A stretch of DNA of 64,000 nt. It comes from Harmothoe impar (Eukaryota > Annelida > Polychaeta > Phyllodocida > Polynoidae). Numbering within the stretch: the stretch's first letter is position 1; every line of letters starts with the position of its first letter. A model generated the notes under the pieces. That model had not been told where the DNA came from, did not search any database, and saw only the letters and a list, made by a program, of their open reading frames with translations. The position numbers were made by a program, and so were the translations under genes. Where the stretch lies: the NCBI GenBank assembly GCA_947462335.1, contig OX381721.1, forward strand, positions 9,362,001 to 9,426,000. Direction: 5' to 3'. This document shows positions 14,219 to 26,400 of the stretch, in pieces.

Positions 14219-17200
14219 ACCAGACAGTACTACAGCCAGTGGGCGGTCCAATATGATCGCTGAGATTGTCGCCTCGACAGGAGAAACCATCAACATAGCA
14301 GACGCCCACCTCGATCCACGCTGTAACATAGCGGTAAGTGTGTTACTGTTGTTGTGGCCTGTGGGGATCTAATATAACCCGATCCTATCACCAATTTCGA
14401 TATAACTGTCAGCGATGATGTGGTAGATCAGGGGTGGAGGAAGCGCATGGTGGTGGGCGGTGCTTTCGAGGTGAGCCTTGATCATAACTTCTGCCGACCG
14501 ACACGTAAACACACCTGTTAGTTGTATCACTCCTCCTAGTATTGCTGCATACATCTTCCTTTTGCCTAAGGCCAAAAGAAAATTATGTTGCAGGTAATCT
14601 TAGCATACCCAACCAAGAATGCAGCGACATCAGATAGTAGATAATCTTAGGAGACCCTACTGAAAATTCAGTATTTTATTGACTTTTTAAAAGAACTCCT
14701 CCTGCAAAGAGTAGTTAATGGTTTGAAATTCTGACCTATCTGCCATAGCCTTTCTGGAAGAGGGGAGGGTGTTTCCCCTCTTTATTCCGCTCCCACCCCC
14801 TTGTGCTTCATCAACTCACACGAACTCCCATGGTGTTCGTGTGGAGCAGGTGAAATGGCACAAATGTACGACCAACTGCAATTACCACCGACAATAAAAC
14901 TCACATTTACGGGACGAGACAACTTAAAACGACACAAAACCACCTGCAGCGCCGCCATTTTGTATGCCTAAAGCTGGTCACATGACACGTAGGCAGTCAC
15001 GTGATACGGAAGTGGCGCTGACTGCCACCTGGTGGTTGGGTCGTGTATCACGCACTTAGCAACTTTTAGTTTAGTATCTTTTACTTCGGTATCTTTCCTT
15101 TAGAAGATTTAACGGGTAAACCAACCAGAATCCTTGACAACGTCTTTTGAGTTATAGTGTCATGTTTCTGCTGAGTCAGAATGAATGGGACTAAGTACAG
15201 TTGATTGTGCATTTTCGGCAATTTACTCTTGAGCTTTTATTTCCTTTGAAATATTTCACATGCTCATGTTAATTTACCTGTAAAATGTCGAGTTGAAGCA
15301 CAAGTTAAATGCTATGCTTATCTGAAATGTCATTTTACTTGGCTATATATGTAGCTTTATCTATACTATAGTTAATAGCATTCTCAACCATGGTGATCTA
15401 ATCAAGGTGAAGTGGAAATCGTTACAGCCATACTGATCTGTTCAACACACTAGGCCCCTATTCATTGTAACTAAGTCATTTTTACGTTCCGTTTATGTCC
15501 ATGTTTGCAGAGGGACCCCAAGAGTGGCTCCTGTATCAGAAGTGTTCTGTGTAAACCCATCAGGAACAACAAGTTCCAAATAATAGGTAAGCCAACTTAT
15601 TTTTTATGAAATACTGCAATGCCATTGATTTAACCAAAAAGCGCCGTATTTCACACACCCCGTGAAATAACCCATGTCCGTATTTCACGGCCTTGTGACG
15701 TCATCAAAATGGCGGTTTGTTTACATTTGAACGATGTAGAAAAAGACTATTTTAAGCCCTTCACCCCCTAGAGGCCCTAATAATTTAATTTGAATCGAAA
15801 AAGGTAAAAAATAAACACAAAGGTACACTTGTTTTTGGTCTGTTGGGGGGGGGGGGGTTATTTCACGTGTTGACCCTCGGGCCGCATTTCACTCGGCCTG
15901 CAGCCTCGTGAAATACGGCCCGAGGGTCAACTCGTGAAATAAGCCTCCAACAGACCAAAAACTCGTGCACCTTTGTCTATATATCAATTGATATAATCAA
16001 GTACCTTTTCTGATTGTATGCCGTTTACAAATGCTTATGGGGAGGGAAAGAATAAGGTGAATTCTTACGTTGAACAGCTTGGATCACATTAACATTGATG
16101 GAGAGAATGCGAGCTGGCATAGTGTAATGTGTAGTAATTGAGAGGGAGCCTTTATCTGAAGATAGATGACAATCCCGGCTTAGGAGGTCTAATTCCCCCT
16201 TTGATTTATTGTATTACACTCTTAAGCCCCTACCTCCAGTATGAAGGCCTAGAGTGCCGGTTCTCGCTCAACTCCGATCATTACTGGAAGGGCAGCCAGT
16301 GTTTCGCCTTTGAGATAGTGTACCATACGCAGTGGCTACTTTACACATACTACTGACGTAGCAAGCTATTGGGGCAGTAATCGCAACTGGAGTGATGGAG
16401 ATGTAGGAACACTTGTATTGGGCTCTTTCACTTTGGGCCCTTAGAGTTGGGTCCCTTGCCTCATTTGGCCCCCTAGAACTGAAGGCCCTAATACGTCATA
16501 GATAGTTATACGTCATAACATGTGATAAATACATTACACGAATTTTATTCTTCGCAACCATACGTCATGATAGTCAGAGTACGTCATAAAAAGGAGCACT
16601 CATAGAGGTCAATCCAACCTTATACTAGAGGATCACATATGACGAGATTGGAGACAAAATGAATCTTGTCAAAACATTGATTTTTCTTTATGGTTTTTTT
16701 TCTCCTTCTTGTATATACTCGTACCCTGAAATGCTCACGGGGATAGGCAATTTTAGAACACACCTTTTGTATCAGTGATTTATTATAACATTATTATTGT
16801 TTATCGAGTTTCATCCTCATTCCTGCACAGGTGTTGCACAGTTGATAAACCGGACGGACGGGAAACCGTTTGATGAAAATGATGACCAGCTCTTTGAGGT
16901 AAGCGTAAAATGACTATACAAGGACATGTTTACAAGAAATAGATTAGAAAACATGATGATACGTGAAACGAGATCAATTTTGAAGTGAAATGATATCCAC
17001 CGGCCTTAAGTGTGGCCTTCGACAAAAACGGTTTCAGAAGATATTCTGAGATGCATGACAAAAGGGGAGAGCAAAAAAAGATGTTATAAAATAGTTCGGT
17101 TCACATTGCATTTGTTGATTTTATTTTGTGTCGATGTATTTGGGGCACAGGTGGGTTGTATCATGTTTTACCCATGGCAAGTTTGATATCTGAGATTCAA

Positions 17201-17487
17201 CGCAGATGTACAAAAGAAAGATGTGCTTCATATAACGTGACCAGATGTTCTTTAGCCCTACTACACAAACCCATCTGACCATTTTCCCTGAGGCACACCT
17301 ATTTCTCATAGTAGTATACATTTATACAATATGTCGTATCGTTTTTGCTCATTTTACTTTACGATACCTTATGCCTTAATCCTATCCTCCCCAGGCATTC
17401 ACGATATTCTGTGGTTTGGGCATCAACAACTGTATCCTGTACGACGAAGTCTCCAGGTCCGCAGCCAAACAAGCAGTGGCAATAGAG
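14219..17487 (+). CDS. PDE11A: PDE11-like exons encoding the C-terminal half of GAF-B
   Basis: Four exons encode the second half of a GAF fold: a [10 protein letters not shown] helix and NKFQ strand, [18 protein letters not shown], then [13 protein letters not shown]. The exon phases are 0/0 at 14333-15511, 1 at 15586-16831, and 0 at 16898-17395 and at 17487-22892. GAF-B of PDE11 contributes to dimerisation, and GAF-A binds cGMP (family knowledge). The usual TGY segment before the (R)SVLC motif is altered here to [13 protein letters not shown]. The first exon starts with one base of a split codon, so at least one further upstream exon must exist. Confidence 0.9.
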
Positions 17488-20400
17488 GTCAGTATTAGCA
17501 GTTTAACCCTCTAAGGCCAGGATAATGCCCCATACAATATACACTGTGCCCTTTTTTGGCATGATGCATGAATGAAGCATCGGTTAATTGACTTCATGAG
17601 GGAAGGTATGATACACCAACTCAATGCATCGGCACCCCATTGGTTTGGCTGCATTTGGCTGCCATTCATTTTGTCGTAGTCAGCACAACCATCTGGGTGA
17701 TTTATTTGTAAACCTCTAAGATATACGCCGGTTCTAGCTTGGCCAAGACAAAAGCAGACATTCTGATTGAGATAGACTGCAGGGAAAGTGCCTTCATCTT
17801 GGACACCAGAGTAGGGAGCATTGACTGCCCTCACATAGATGTTGCCTTGGTCAATCCTAATCCTTTTTTGGCCATTGACCTTGGCACCCCATGTATACCA
17901 TCCAGTTCCTGGGAGCTCTATCAGCCTGCAAGAGTCCAGCATTGCCAGACTATGGCATGAGGATCCAGCATGGCCAGACTTTCAAGCAAGTTTGCCAAGG
18001 TCCAGCCTGTTATTGAATGTCCAGCCTAGCCTGACCCTCACTAGAATGGCCCTTGACCCATCTATTATAGTCCAGCAGTGCCTGACCCTTGTCTGAGAGT
18101 AGTATTGGCGACATTGGGTGACTCTGATATTTGCCTCTGTGAGAGACAAAGACATTGGCCCAAGGTCGTGAGACACAGCCAAATACTCCCAAATTAGCCT
18201 CACAGGAGGTCAGCAAAATTTTACACCCTTCACCATATCGGACAACATCATCCTCAAACTTCTTGAATGACCCCTCAGAACCCACACGCATGCGCATTGA
18301 ACCACTCTCAATCATCTGCCCACTCAGAGTTAGGCTCAAAGATGGACAGCCCTTTAGCACCTAAGATGAGGAAGATGAGAGGTGACATGAGCCTGGGGGT
18401 ATTGACACCTTATTGATAACACACAAGAGCAACACCAAAGCAGGTGGGTGGACGGGGTAGGTGTACAGATAGTAGCCCTCTGCATTGTGTAGGGTAGACT
18501 GACTGGGGGTGGGACAGACCTTGAGTGGAATACTTGGATTTGTAGTTATCCGTGCATTATATGCCCTCCAGTTATTCTCTGCTGCTTGGAATAACATTAA
18601 ATTGGGGGCATTAGAAAAAAAGAGAATTGGGCAATGAGTGGCTTAGGTTAGTTCTTCTAAAAACTAGATATTAAAGAAAGTGTCAGAAATGTTGAGCTGT
18701 GTTGAACTATCGGATGAGCGATGGATGAACGGGTTCCAGTCAATGTGCCAGCAGTGGGCTGTGTCTCACAACCTTGAGCCAATGTTTTTGTCTCTGACCG
18801 GGTGCCGTCTCTGACCAGGTGCCGTCTCTGACCAGGTGCCGTCTCTGACCAGGTGCCGTCTCTGACCAGGTGTCAGAAAAAAGGTGTTTTAAAAAGAATT
18901 ATACTCCTATATTATAAGGATTTGGAAAAACGTTGTGGCGGTTGTTATATGATCATAATCATAATTACAATTAGCCTCCTGCTGTTGGTATTTTGGCCTT
19001 ATCAAGCCAAGCCGGTCAGAGACGGCACCCGGTCAGAGACGTACGGCACCTGGTCAGAGACGGCACCCAGTCAGAGACAAAAACATTGGCCCAAGGTCGT
19101 GAGACACAGCCAGTGGAATCCCCACTTAGATTGCCCGACCCAAATAATTTAATTTTGGGCTGAGGACAAAAGGGTCACAATAAGCCTTGTCATTGCCATC
19201 ATGGGTGGCATAAAGATGAGGTGTCAGATGCTGTCCTGTTCCGCTGAGCTTTATTGATTTCATTGACCACCCGGTCTATTCCCGTGTCCGTGTAATATGC
19301 CTGTAGGGGATGATACTGACAGCACCTCACCGGTGCACCCCCGTTTTTATCCAAAATACAATCAGGTCGATGTTTTACCAGTTTACTCTCGATGGATTTG
19401 TTTCTATTATTATCAAAGCAGTCTGTTAGTACATTAATGTTTTTTAGCCTTTAAAGGCCGTATCCCACTACCGGAAAAACTACTGACGTTTGTGAGATGA
19501 TCACTCCATTTAATTCCCCAGAGAATACAACACTACATCTTATGCTGTCAGTGTCACAGCTCAACATTGCAATGGATAATTTATTTAGCTCAGCATTGCA
19601 ATACTATTTTATTGATTGTTGTGATTAGTGTACAGAGTTAATTACAGCATGACATTTTGCCTCCGCAGTATAACTTTCTGTACACTGCACGTACCAAGTA
19701 AGTTGAGCAAAATTAATAAATATTACCTTGTTAAATAACATCCGTAACTTAAATTAGTGCAAATGACCATGTAAAGGTCATGGAAATATAGGTATCACAT
19801 GGCTATGACACGAACATGACATTTTGCGGCATTTTAAAGAGTTGGGGAACCCGTTTCCATGGGCAAATTTACAATTGCTTTAATTCCAAAGTGCATGCAG
19901 TGGGGAAAGGTCTTGCACAGAGGTCGATATTGCTGACCATTAAAGCTCAGGAGATCTACTCTTTCTGACCCTTGAGCATATTTACAGAAGCTACCTTGAC
20001 TTCTAAGAGAGGCACAAAGAGAGTGCATTGCAGGTGACTGTAACAATAGCTATAAAGGATAATACCCTTTTATCCTTTGTCGTGAACAGGTACTAGCTGT
20101 GGCATTTGATCCGATCAAGCCATAGTAAACCGGAGTAACTCAAGTAGTCTAACCTTTTTATATAGCACTATAAGGGCGGCATAGTGTTTAATTGCATTTT
20201 GTCTTTTTCTGTGTCACGATACATGAGTGTAGCCCTGGTGAATATCCTACCAGGAATGCATCATGCTAACCCTAGAGGGGGGGGGGCAAAGGGTCTGCAT
20301 CATACACTAATGTAGCACTGGCAGGTTACCTTTCACTGAGCTGTGCGAGTGCATCATGATGCCAAAAGAACTTGACCCCCTGAGGCATCACGCTGTCTTT

Positions 20401-23400
20401 AAAGGGTTATAAGTGTCTCTCCTCCTCAGGTGCCCTCACCTGTGGTTCAGCATACAGGTGAGACACGGCTGCTAATAGCACTTTGTGTGCCAAAGTGGCT
20501 CAACTTTACACAAGCTGCTACTTTCTACAATGTTAGTAGTTAAAGTTAGTATGTCAGTTGGGACTAAAACTGTTGTAAACATATCTCTCTGATAAATGGA
20601 GTCGATGACACACGTCCTATTACAACGATACCTAAATGATTCTATGTAAGGAATCTAGTCACAACAATATCTGCAGCTTTACCAGGGAGAACCCAGAGAT
20701 ATTCAGTAAACCCACTGAATGCACATTTAAATATTGCTCTCAGATATTTGATATTTTGGCATATGATTTAGAGCATCACCTTGCTCCTAACAAGACCAAA
20801 ACCCCAAATTCGACACTGCAGTAGCTGGGATACCAACTTTAATGTGGCTGAGCAGTAGAATCTGCTTGAGTTTTATAGTATATTCTATATCATAAGTGCA
20901 TATGAGCAGTAGAATAATTATATTGCTGGTTTATAGTATAAAAAGACGCATTGTTGGTTTCACTATTTACAGTGTACCATTTATGTTCATATCTCAACTT
21001 TTCTCAAAAGTACTCTTTATCCCATTGGATCATTTTAGAAACCTGCTTGACATAATTAATAGGTGAAAATTCTTCACATCATGTCTAGTTGAACGATGGA
21101 CCAATGTCATATGCAAGAGTTGTCTCCTGATGGAAAATAGGATTCCATTGACTTCAATGTTAAATATTGAGTTGTATGTTCATCATGAGAAATTAATTAC
21201 TCTGCTCAAAGTGACAAGCAAGTCTGATCTCACTTTACTAATTAAAATACAACACCATGTATCTGATCACCCGTTGCACCCTAACATCCAATATTTGAGA
21301 GAAAATGTACTAATAAGTGTAATTCCATTAACACACATGGGAATGACCTATAATACAGGCAGCTATTTCCTGCTTGGTACTTTGTGAGGCATCATCTATA
21401 TCCCCTCTGCCTCGGCCTTATCCGCCCTGCCATGCCACACATCAGGATGTAACACTGAGGGGGTTCCTATGACTTCCTTCACACACAGGTGTACACAGAA
21501 GAAAGACAGTCTAGATGAGTTCCTTGCCAGAGTCCGTCATGACCCTCTTATGATAACTGCAGTTTTAGAGTCCAGGTTAGTGGATTTGGGTGGAGGACCT
21601 TTTAAAAAAGATTTAGACCCCTCTTAAAGGGACAATAACATCACTCGCACTTGACCACATAGCAGACTAGAACAGTACTAGAAATGTGAATGGGACACGC
21701 TCGGTGATTATGCCGCTTTAAGAGGGAGGGGAGAATTTTACCCCTTTTAGGAGAAAAAGCCTGCCCGATACGATAGCTCATAGGGGTTCGGAACGCGCAA
21801 TTTCAACTTGCCTGGGGGGGGGGGGCTGAACAAATGTCCACCCCTCTCGCATGGGGGGCAGAAACTAACCACCCCCCCCCCCCCTTGGTAAAAAATAGCC
21901 ACCCCCTCACTGAGTCACTGTCGAAAGCGAGTCCAGCTGACTCTGAAAACGGGGTAGTTCTGGCAACATGCCTTGCTCTGAACAAGGCATACTGACTCTC
22001 AACCCATGGCAGTAAAGCTGAGGCGAACCAGCTACCATTGCCCGAGGGCTGCACATACTGATAAAGTCAAAGCATCTAAAGTTGTCAAATAGTCGTCTTA
22101 TAAGAAGACTTTAGGGTATTCTTAGTGACTGCCAGGTTACCATCCAACAAGATGACACTAGGCTCATCTGACTGACAATGTTACCCCAGGCAGTGGCCCA
22201 CTCCAAGTGACAAGTTTAGGGTCATCAAATTCACAATCCGCGAAAATGGCTGCATATGGCTATACATGATTGTGCTTAAAGGAGCATTATCACCACTTGC
22301 GGTGCTACCCCATAGTAGACTAGAACAGTTCTATAATTTTCAATTGGGCACTCTCAGTGATTATGCCACTTTAATACATTTTGTCAGTATGATGTATGAA
22401 TGCAGCCCTGGCAAGTCTATTTGCTGAGCCTCCATTGACACATCATGCGGAAATCTTAGGGTTAGTGCAGTGCTGGAGCTAGAAAACATTGGGGTTTTGG
22501 CTGGCAACTGCCAAGTGGGTCTTCTATCTGACAATTCCAGCTAGAAGACCAGCTTCCTAGTCACTTAGAAGAGTCTGCAGATGAGGTTTCTTTTTCAGTG
22601 CATAATTCTTCATCACCCAGGGTGGTTTCATTATTAAATTTTAGTTCCTGTGTTTTCTTGACTGATTTGTTAATCCTCTCAGAACCAGATGATGTTGTTC
22701 CATGTGTATTTGTCGTTATAAATCACCAAACACACTAGTACTGAATTGGTACGTCATACTTGGCAATTCATCAACCCGGGGCATCAACCCCATATAGGGG
22801 GCACGATGTAGCACTCAAAAAAGAACACAGTTATCATAGTGTATTTAAAGTTATCTCGGCCTTTGTTCATCAACATGAATTATCCTTTCAGGTCCTCTCC
22901 TATCATGCAACTGTATCTCCAGAGGACGTGGCCAAAATTAAGGTAGGACTCTGTGTGATGTTATTTTTTCAGCTCAATATTCCACGTTTGCATCAGTACC
23001 AAATCGTCCAAGAAATTCTTGCAATTTTCATATCTGTGAGCAACCTGGAAGTAAGGATGGTTAGTATGGGGCCCCACAGATCACCCTTTTCACTTGTCTG
23101 CTCACAAATTCTCCACCCAAGGTGATTCATGCTTTTTCCAGGAATCAATCACTCACCAATTTATCTTCTTAATTGCAAGAGTAAAATGGAAGCGGATGCT
23201 TCATCTTGATACCGCTGAACAATTTGCCACTGTCTCTTATGTTCCTTGTCCCATCTGGATTCATTAAAAAACGAGGAAATGAATTGGTTTTGGCTAGGGA
23301 AGCCACAGAGGCATTCACTCAATCCCAAGGGTGGCAAGTAAGAATTGCGGACATGGCAAAGAACCATGTAATGAGATCTTAAGGGCTTCTTGACATCTGT

Positions 23401-26400
23401 GGTTAGTTAGGAAAAAATCTAATTCATTCGGATTAATAAAACCAGGTAAGAATTTTGAATTTCACAGAATCGTCTTCTTCTGTGTTGCAGCTTCCAACTC
23501 AAACAAAACGTCATCATTCTTAAAAGTGCTGATCTTACTGAAGTCAAACTGATGAAAAGTAATTTGCTCCCACTGCCAATTTCAACCAGGCTTGATCATG
23601 ATAATGATTATTAAGTAGAAATGGCATCTAAAAACAAAATAAAGGCTACCAAACGATTGAGAAAAAAACAATCGGACATCTAAAATAGTAAAGCAGCTCA
23701 AAACCACCCTTCTTCCACAATGAAAACATCGAAAAGCTCAAGTATTAAAAATGTGGCTAGATCTACACGGCAGGTCCAGGAGCCATCCAATGCCAGACGG
23801 CCATGAAATTATTTGATTTGGTTAAAAATGGCTCACGTAGGATCAGTCCTTAAGTAGATGCTAACAGCTTTCTATAACTGTTAACTCCAATCATTTCTTA
23901 GAACTCGCCAGTACCACCAGCAGCCCGCTGGTCTCTGCAGAGGTTGGACTTCAATGACTTCTCCCTGGATGGTGACCAGATGATTCTAGCCGCCATCCGC
24001 ATGTTCAAAGACTCCGGGCTACTCAAGACTTTCAAAATAGAATATGAGGTGAGGTACAACGGTCCCTTCTTATGATATAATAGAATTGAATTGAGATGTG
24101 GTTTCTGAGATTTGAAAGAGCAAGTGAATAATAGAGCAATGCGTGAGAAAGTGAGTGAGTGAGTCAGTCAGTCAGTCAGACAGTCAGTGAGGGGGTGAAT
24201 GAGTGAGTGAGTGAATAAGTGAGTGGGTGAGTGAGTGAGTGAGTGAGTGAGTGAGTGAGTGAGTAAGTGAGTGAGTGAGCGAGCGAGTGAGTGAGCGAGT
24301 GAGTGAGTGACATAGCATGTGAGTGAGTGAGTGAGTGAGTAACTTAGCATGTGAGTGAGTGAGCGAGTGAGTGAGTGAGTGAGTGAGTGAGTAACTTAGC
24401 ATGTGAGTGAGTGAGCGAGTGAGTGAGTGAGTGAGTGAGTGAGTGAGTGAGTGAGAGAGTGAGTGAGAGAGTGAGTGAGTGAGTGAGTGAGTGAATGAGT
24501 GAGTGAGTGAGTGAGTGAGTGAGTGAGTGAGTGAGTAACTTAGCATGTGAGTGAGTGAGTGAGTAGGTCAGATTGTTGAGTAGTTGAGACAGTGGGTGAG
24601 TCAGTCAGTCAGTCAGTGAGCAGTTTAAGCAGTAAGTAAGGGAGTCTTATCACATTTATCTGCAATGGTTCTGACTCCATGGAGACCAAGTTATTATTAC
24701 AACATATGATACTTCACAAATTAGAAATATTCAGTTTCTCGTTTGAAAATAATTGTTTGATGGAGAACAAAACGAATCCTCTGCTTGCTGGTCCCCTTAG
24801 CCCCTTAGCCCACAGCTGTTGTGCATTAAGGTTAAAACCTGCCGAAAGACAGGAAAGCTAATTACAGTTTCAGACAACTTAATTAGAGAAATAATGGTCT
24901 CGTTGTGTGCCATCAGAACCTTTTAATGTCTCCCCTGAATTTGTAAGCGATAAGATCTCCATTAATTATAGTTCATGTCTTGTCATGTTCAAAGTGATTT
25001 TGGTTATTGGCCTCATCCTGATTGCGGGTATATTTTGATCAGTAAGAAACAAAAATGCTATATAATTACAAAAGGAAAAAAGCTGAAATAATTAGGTTAA
25101 AAGCCTTCGGTTGTTTCTTCTTTTCTTTCTTTTTACAACAAACATTACTCTGGCAGGAGGACCTATTAAGGAAATATGAGCACCAGTATTTTCTACAAAG
25201 TTAAAGCTGTAGGAAAAGAAAGACAAGGCAGACGTAGTCATCTTAGTTTGTTCCCACTGAGGTATAAAACAACAGCCCTGGTTTTGTGCTCACCAATTAC
25301 CAAAAGACACAGGAAATGAAATCCTAACGTCTCAAAATCTCAAGAGAATTATAGTCAAATTTGATTATGTTTAGCAGCCATGGCCTAAAGGTGCAGCAAT
25401 TGCTTTGCATGCCGTAGATTTGATTGTGTTTCAATGCCCTGCGAGGATCAGAGCATACCCTTTGTTTTAACAAAGTATGCCTTTCAAAATTCCAAGTGTA
25501 CGGACATTCGGTATGGTATAAAATAACACAAAAGACAAGATTAAAAATGGACCAATGCCAGGGTTTGGCTACCCTTGGACATTAGCCCTAAAACCAAATA
25601 AAGCACAGAATCATAAAAATGTACTGTAACATAAAAAGCCGCATAATCTATCAATAGCGCGAAAACTCAAAAAGGAAATACAACAACAAACCTTGGCGAA
25701 AACGGTGAATAATCCCTAAATAGGTTCAGCAGGATACCTAGATCTTCTTGGACCTGTAAAATCTGAAATTAATAAACACAGCTGGGCACCTGAGCAGATG
25801 TCCTAGTTAACAGGAGCAGCTCCCATTATTAGGATAGCTGCTGAACTGGTCAATCGATGCTTAGGGAGTGATCATTTTTTAACAACGGGGGGGATGGTGG
25901 GTTGGGGGAGGGGGGAAATTTGGACCCCTTCACCGGGGGGGGCAAAAATATTTGGAACCCATCTTGGGGGGGGGGGTCAAAAACATCTAACCTGTTTTGA
26001 GCCAAAGAGCCCGCGCGTTACTATGCTTCAAAGGGCCCGCACGCGAACCCACCACCCCCCGTTTTGTTAATAAATGATCACTCCCTTAACCCTTTCAGGG
26101 CGGCATATTGCTGTGCTGTATACTATGACCTTTTGTCAACACTACGCATGAATGCAAAACTGGTGAGTAATCGCCATGGCTATATTCATACATCATGCTA
26201 CGCTATTGGATGATGTACACACTCAGAAAAGTACGCATCACTGTCGCCAAAAGCAGTCTCACCTGAAAGTCAGCCACTGCCTGGCTTTCAGGTGAGAGTG
26301 ACAGTGAGGCTCACTTTTCTGAGGATGACTTGTGTCTGTTAATGCCCAGCGCCAGAATTTGAAATTTCTTGTCACAGATACAAAATGGCCGCACTACTTC

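Noticed and set aside
24168..24546. Ser-Leu-Thr-His repeat proteins on the minus strand
   Set aside because: They are translation of the GTGA tetranucleotide repeat in a PDE11 intron.
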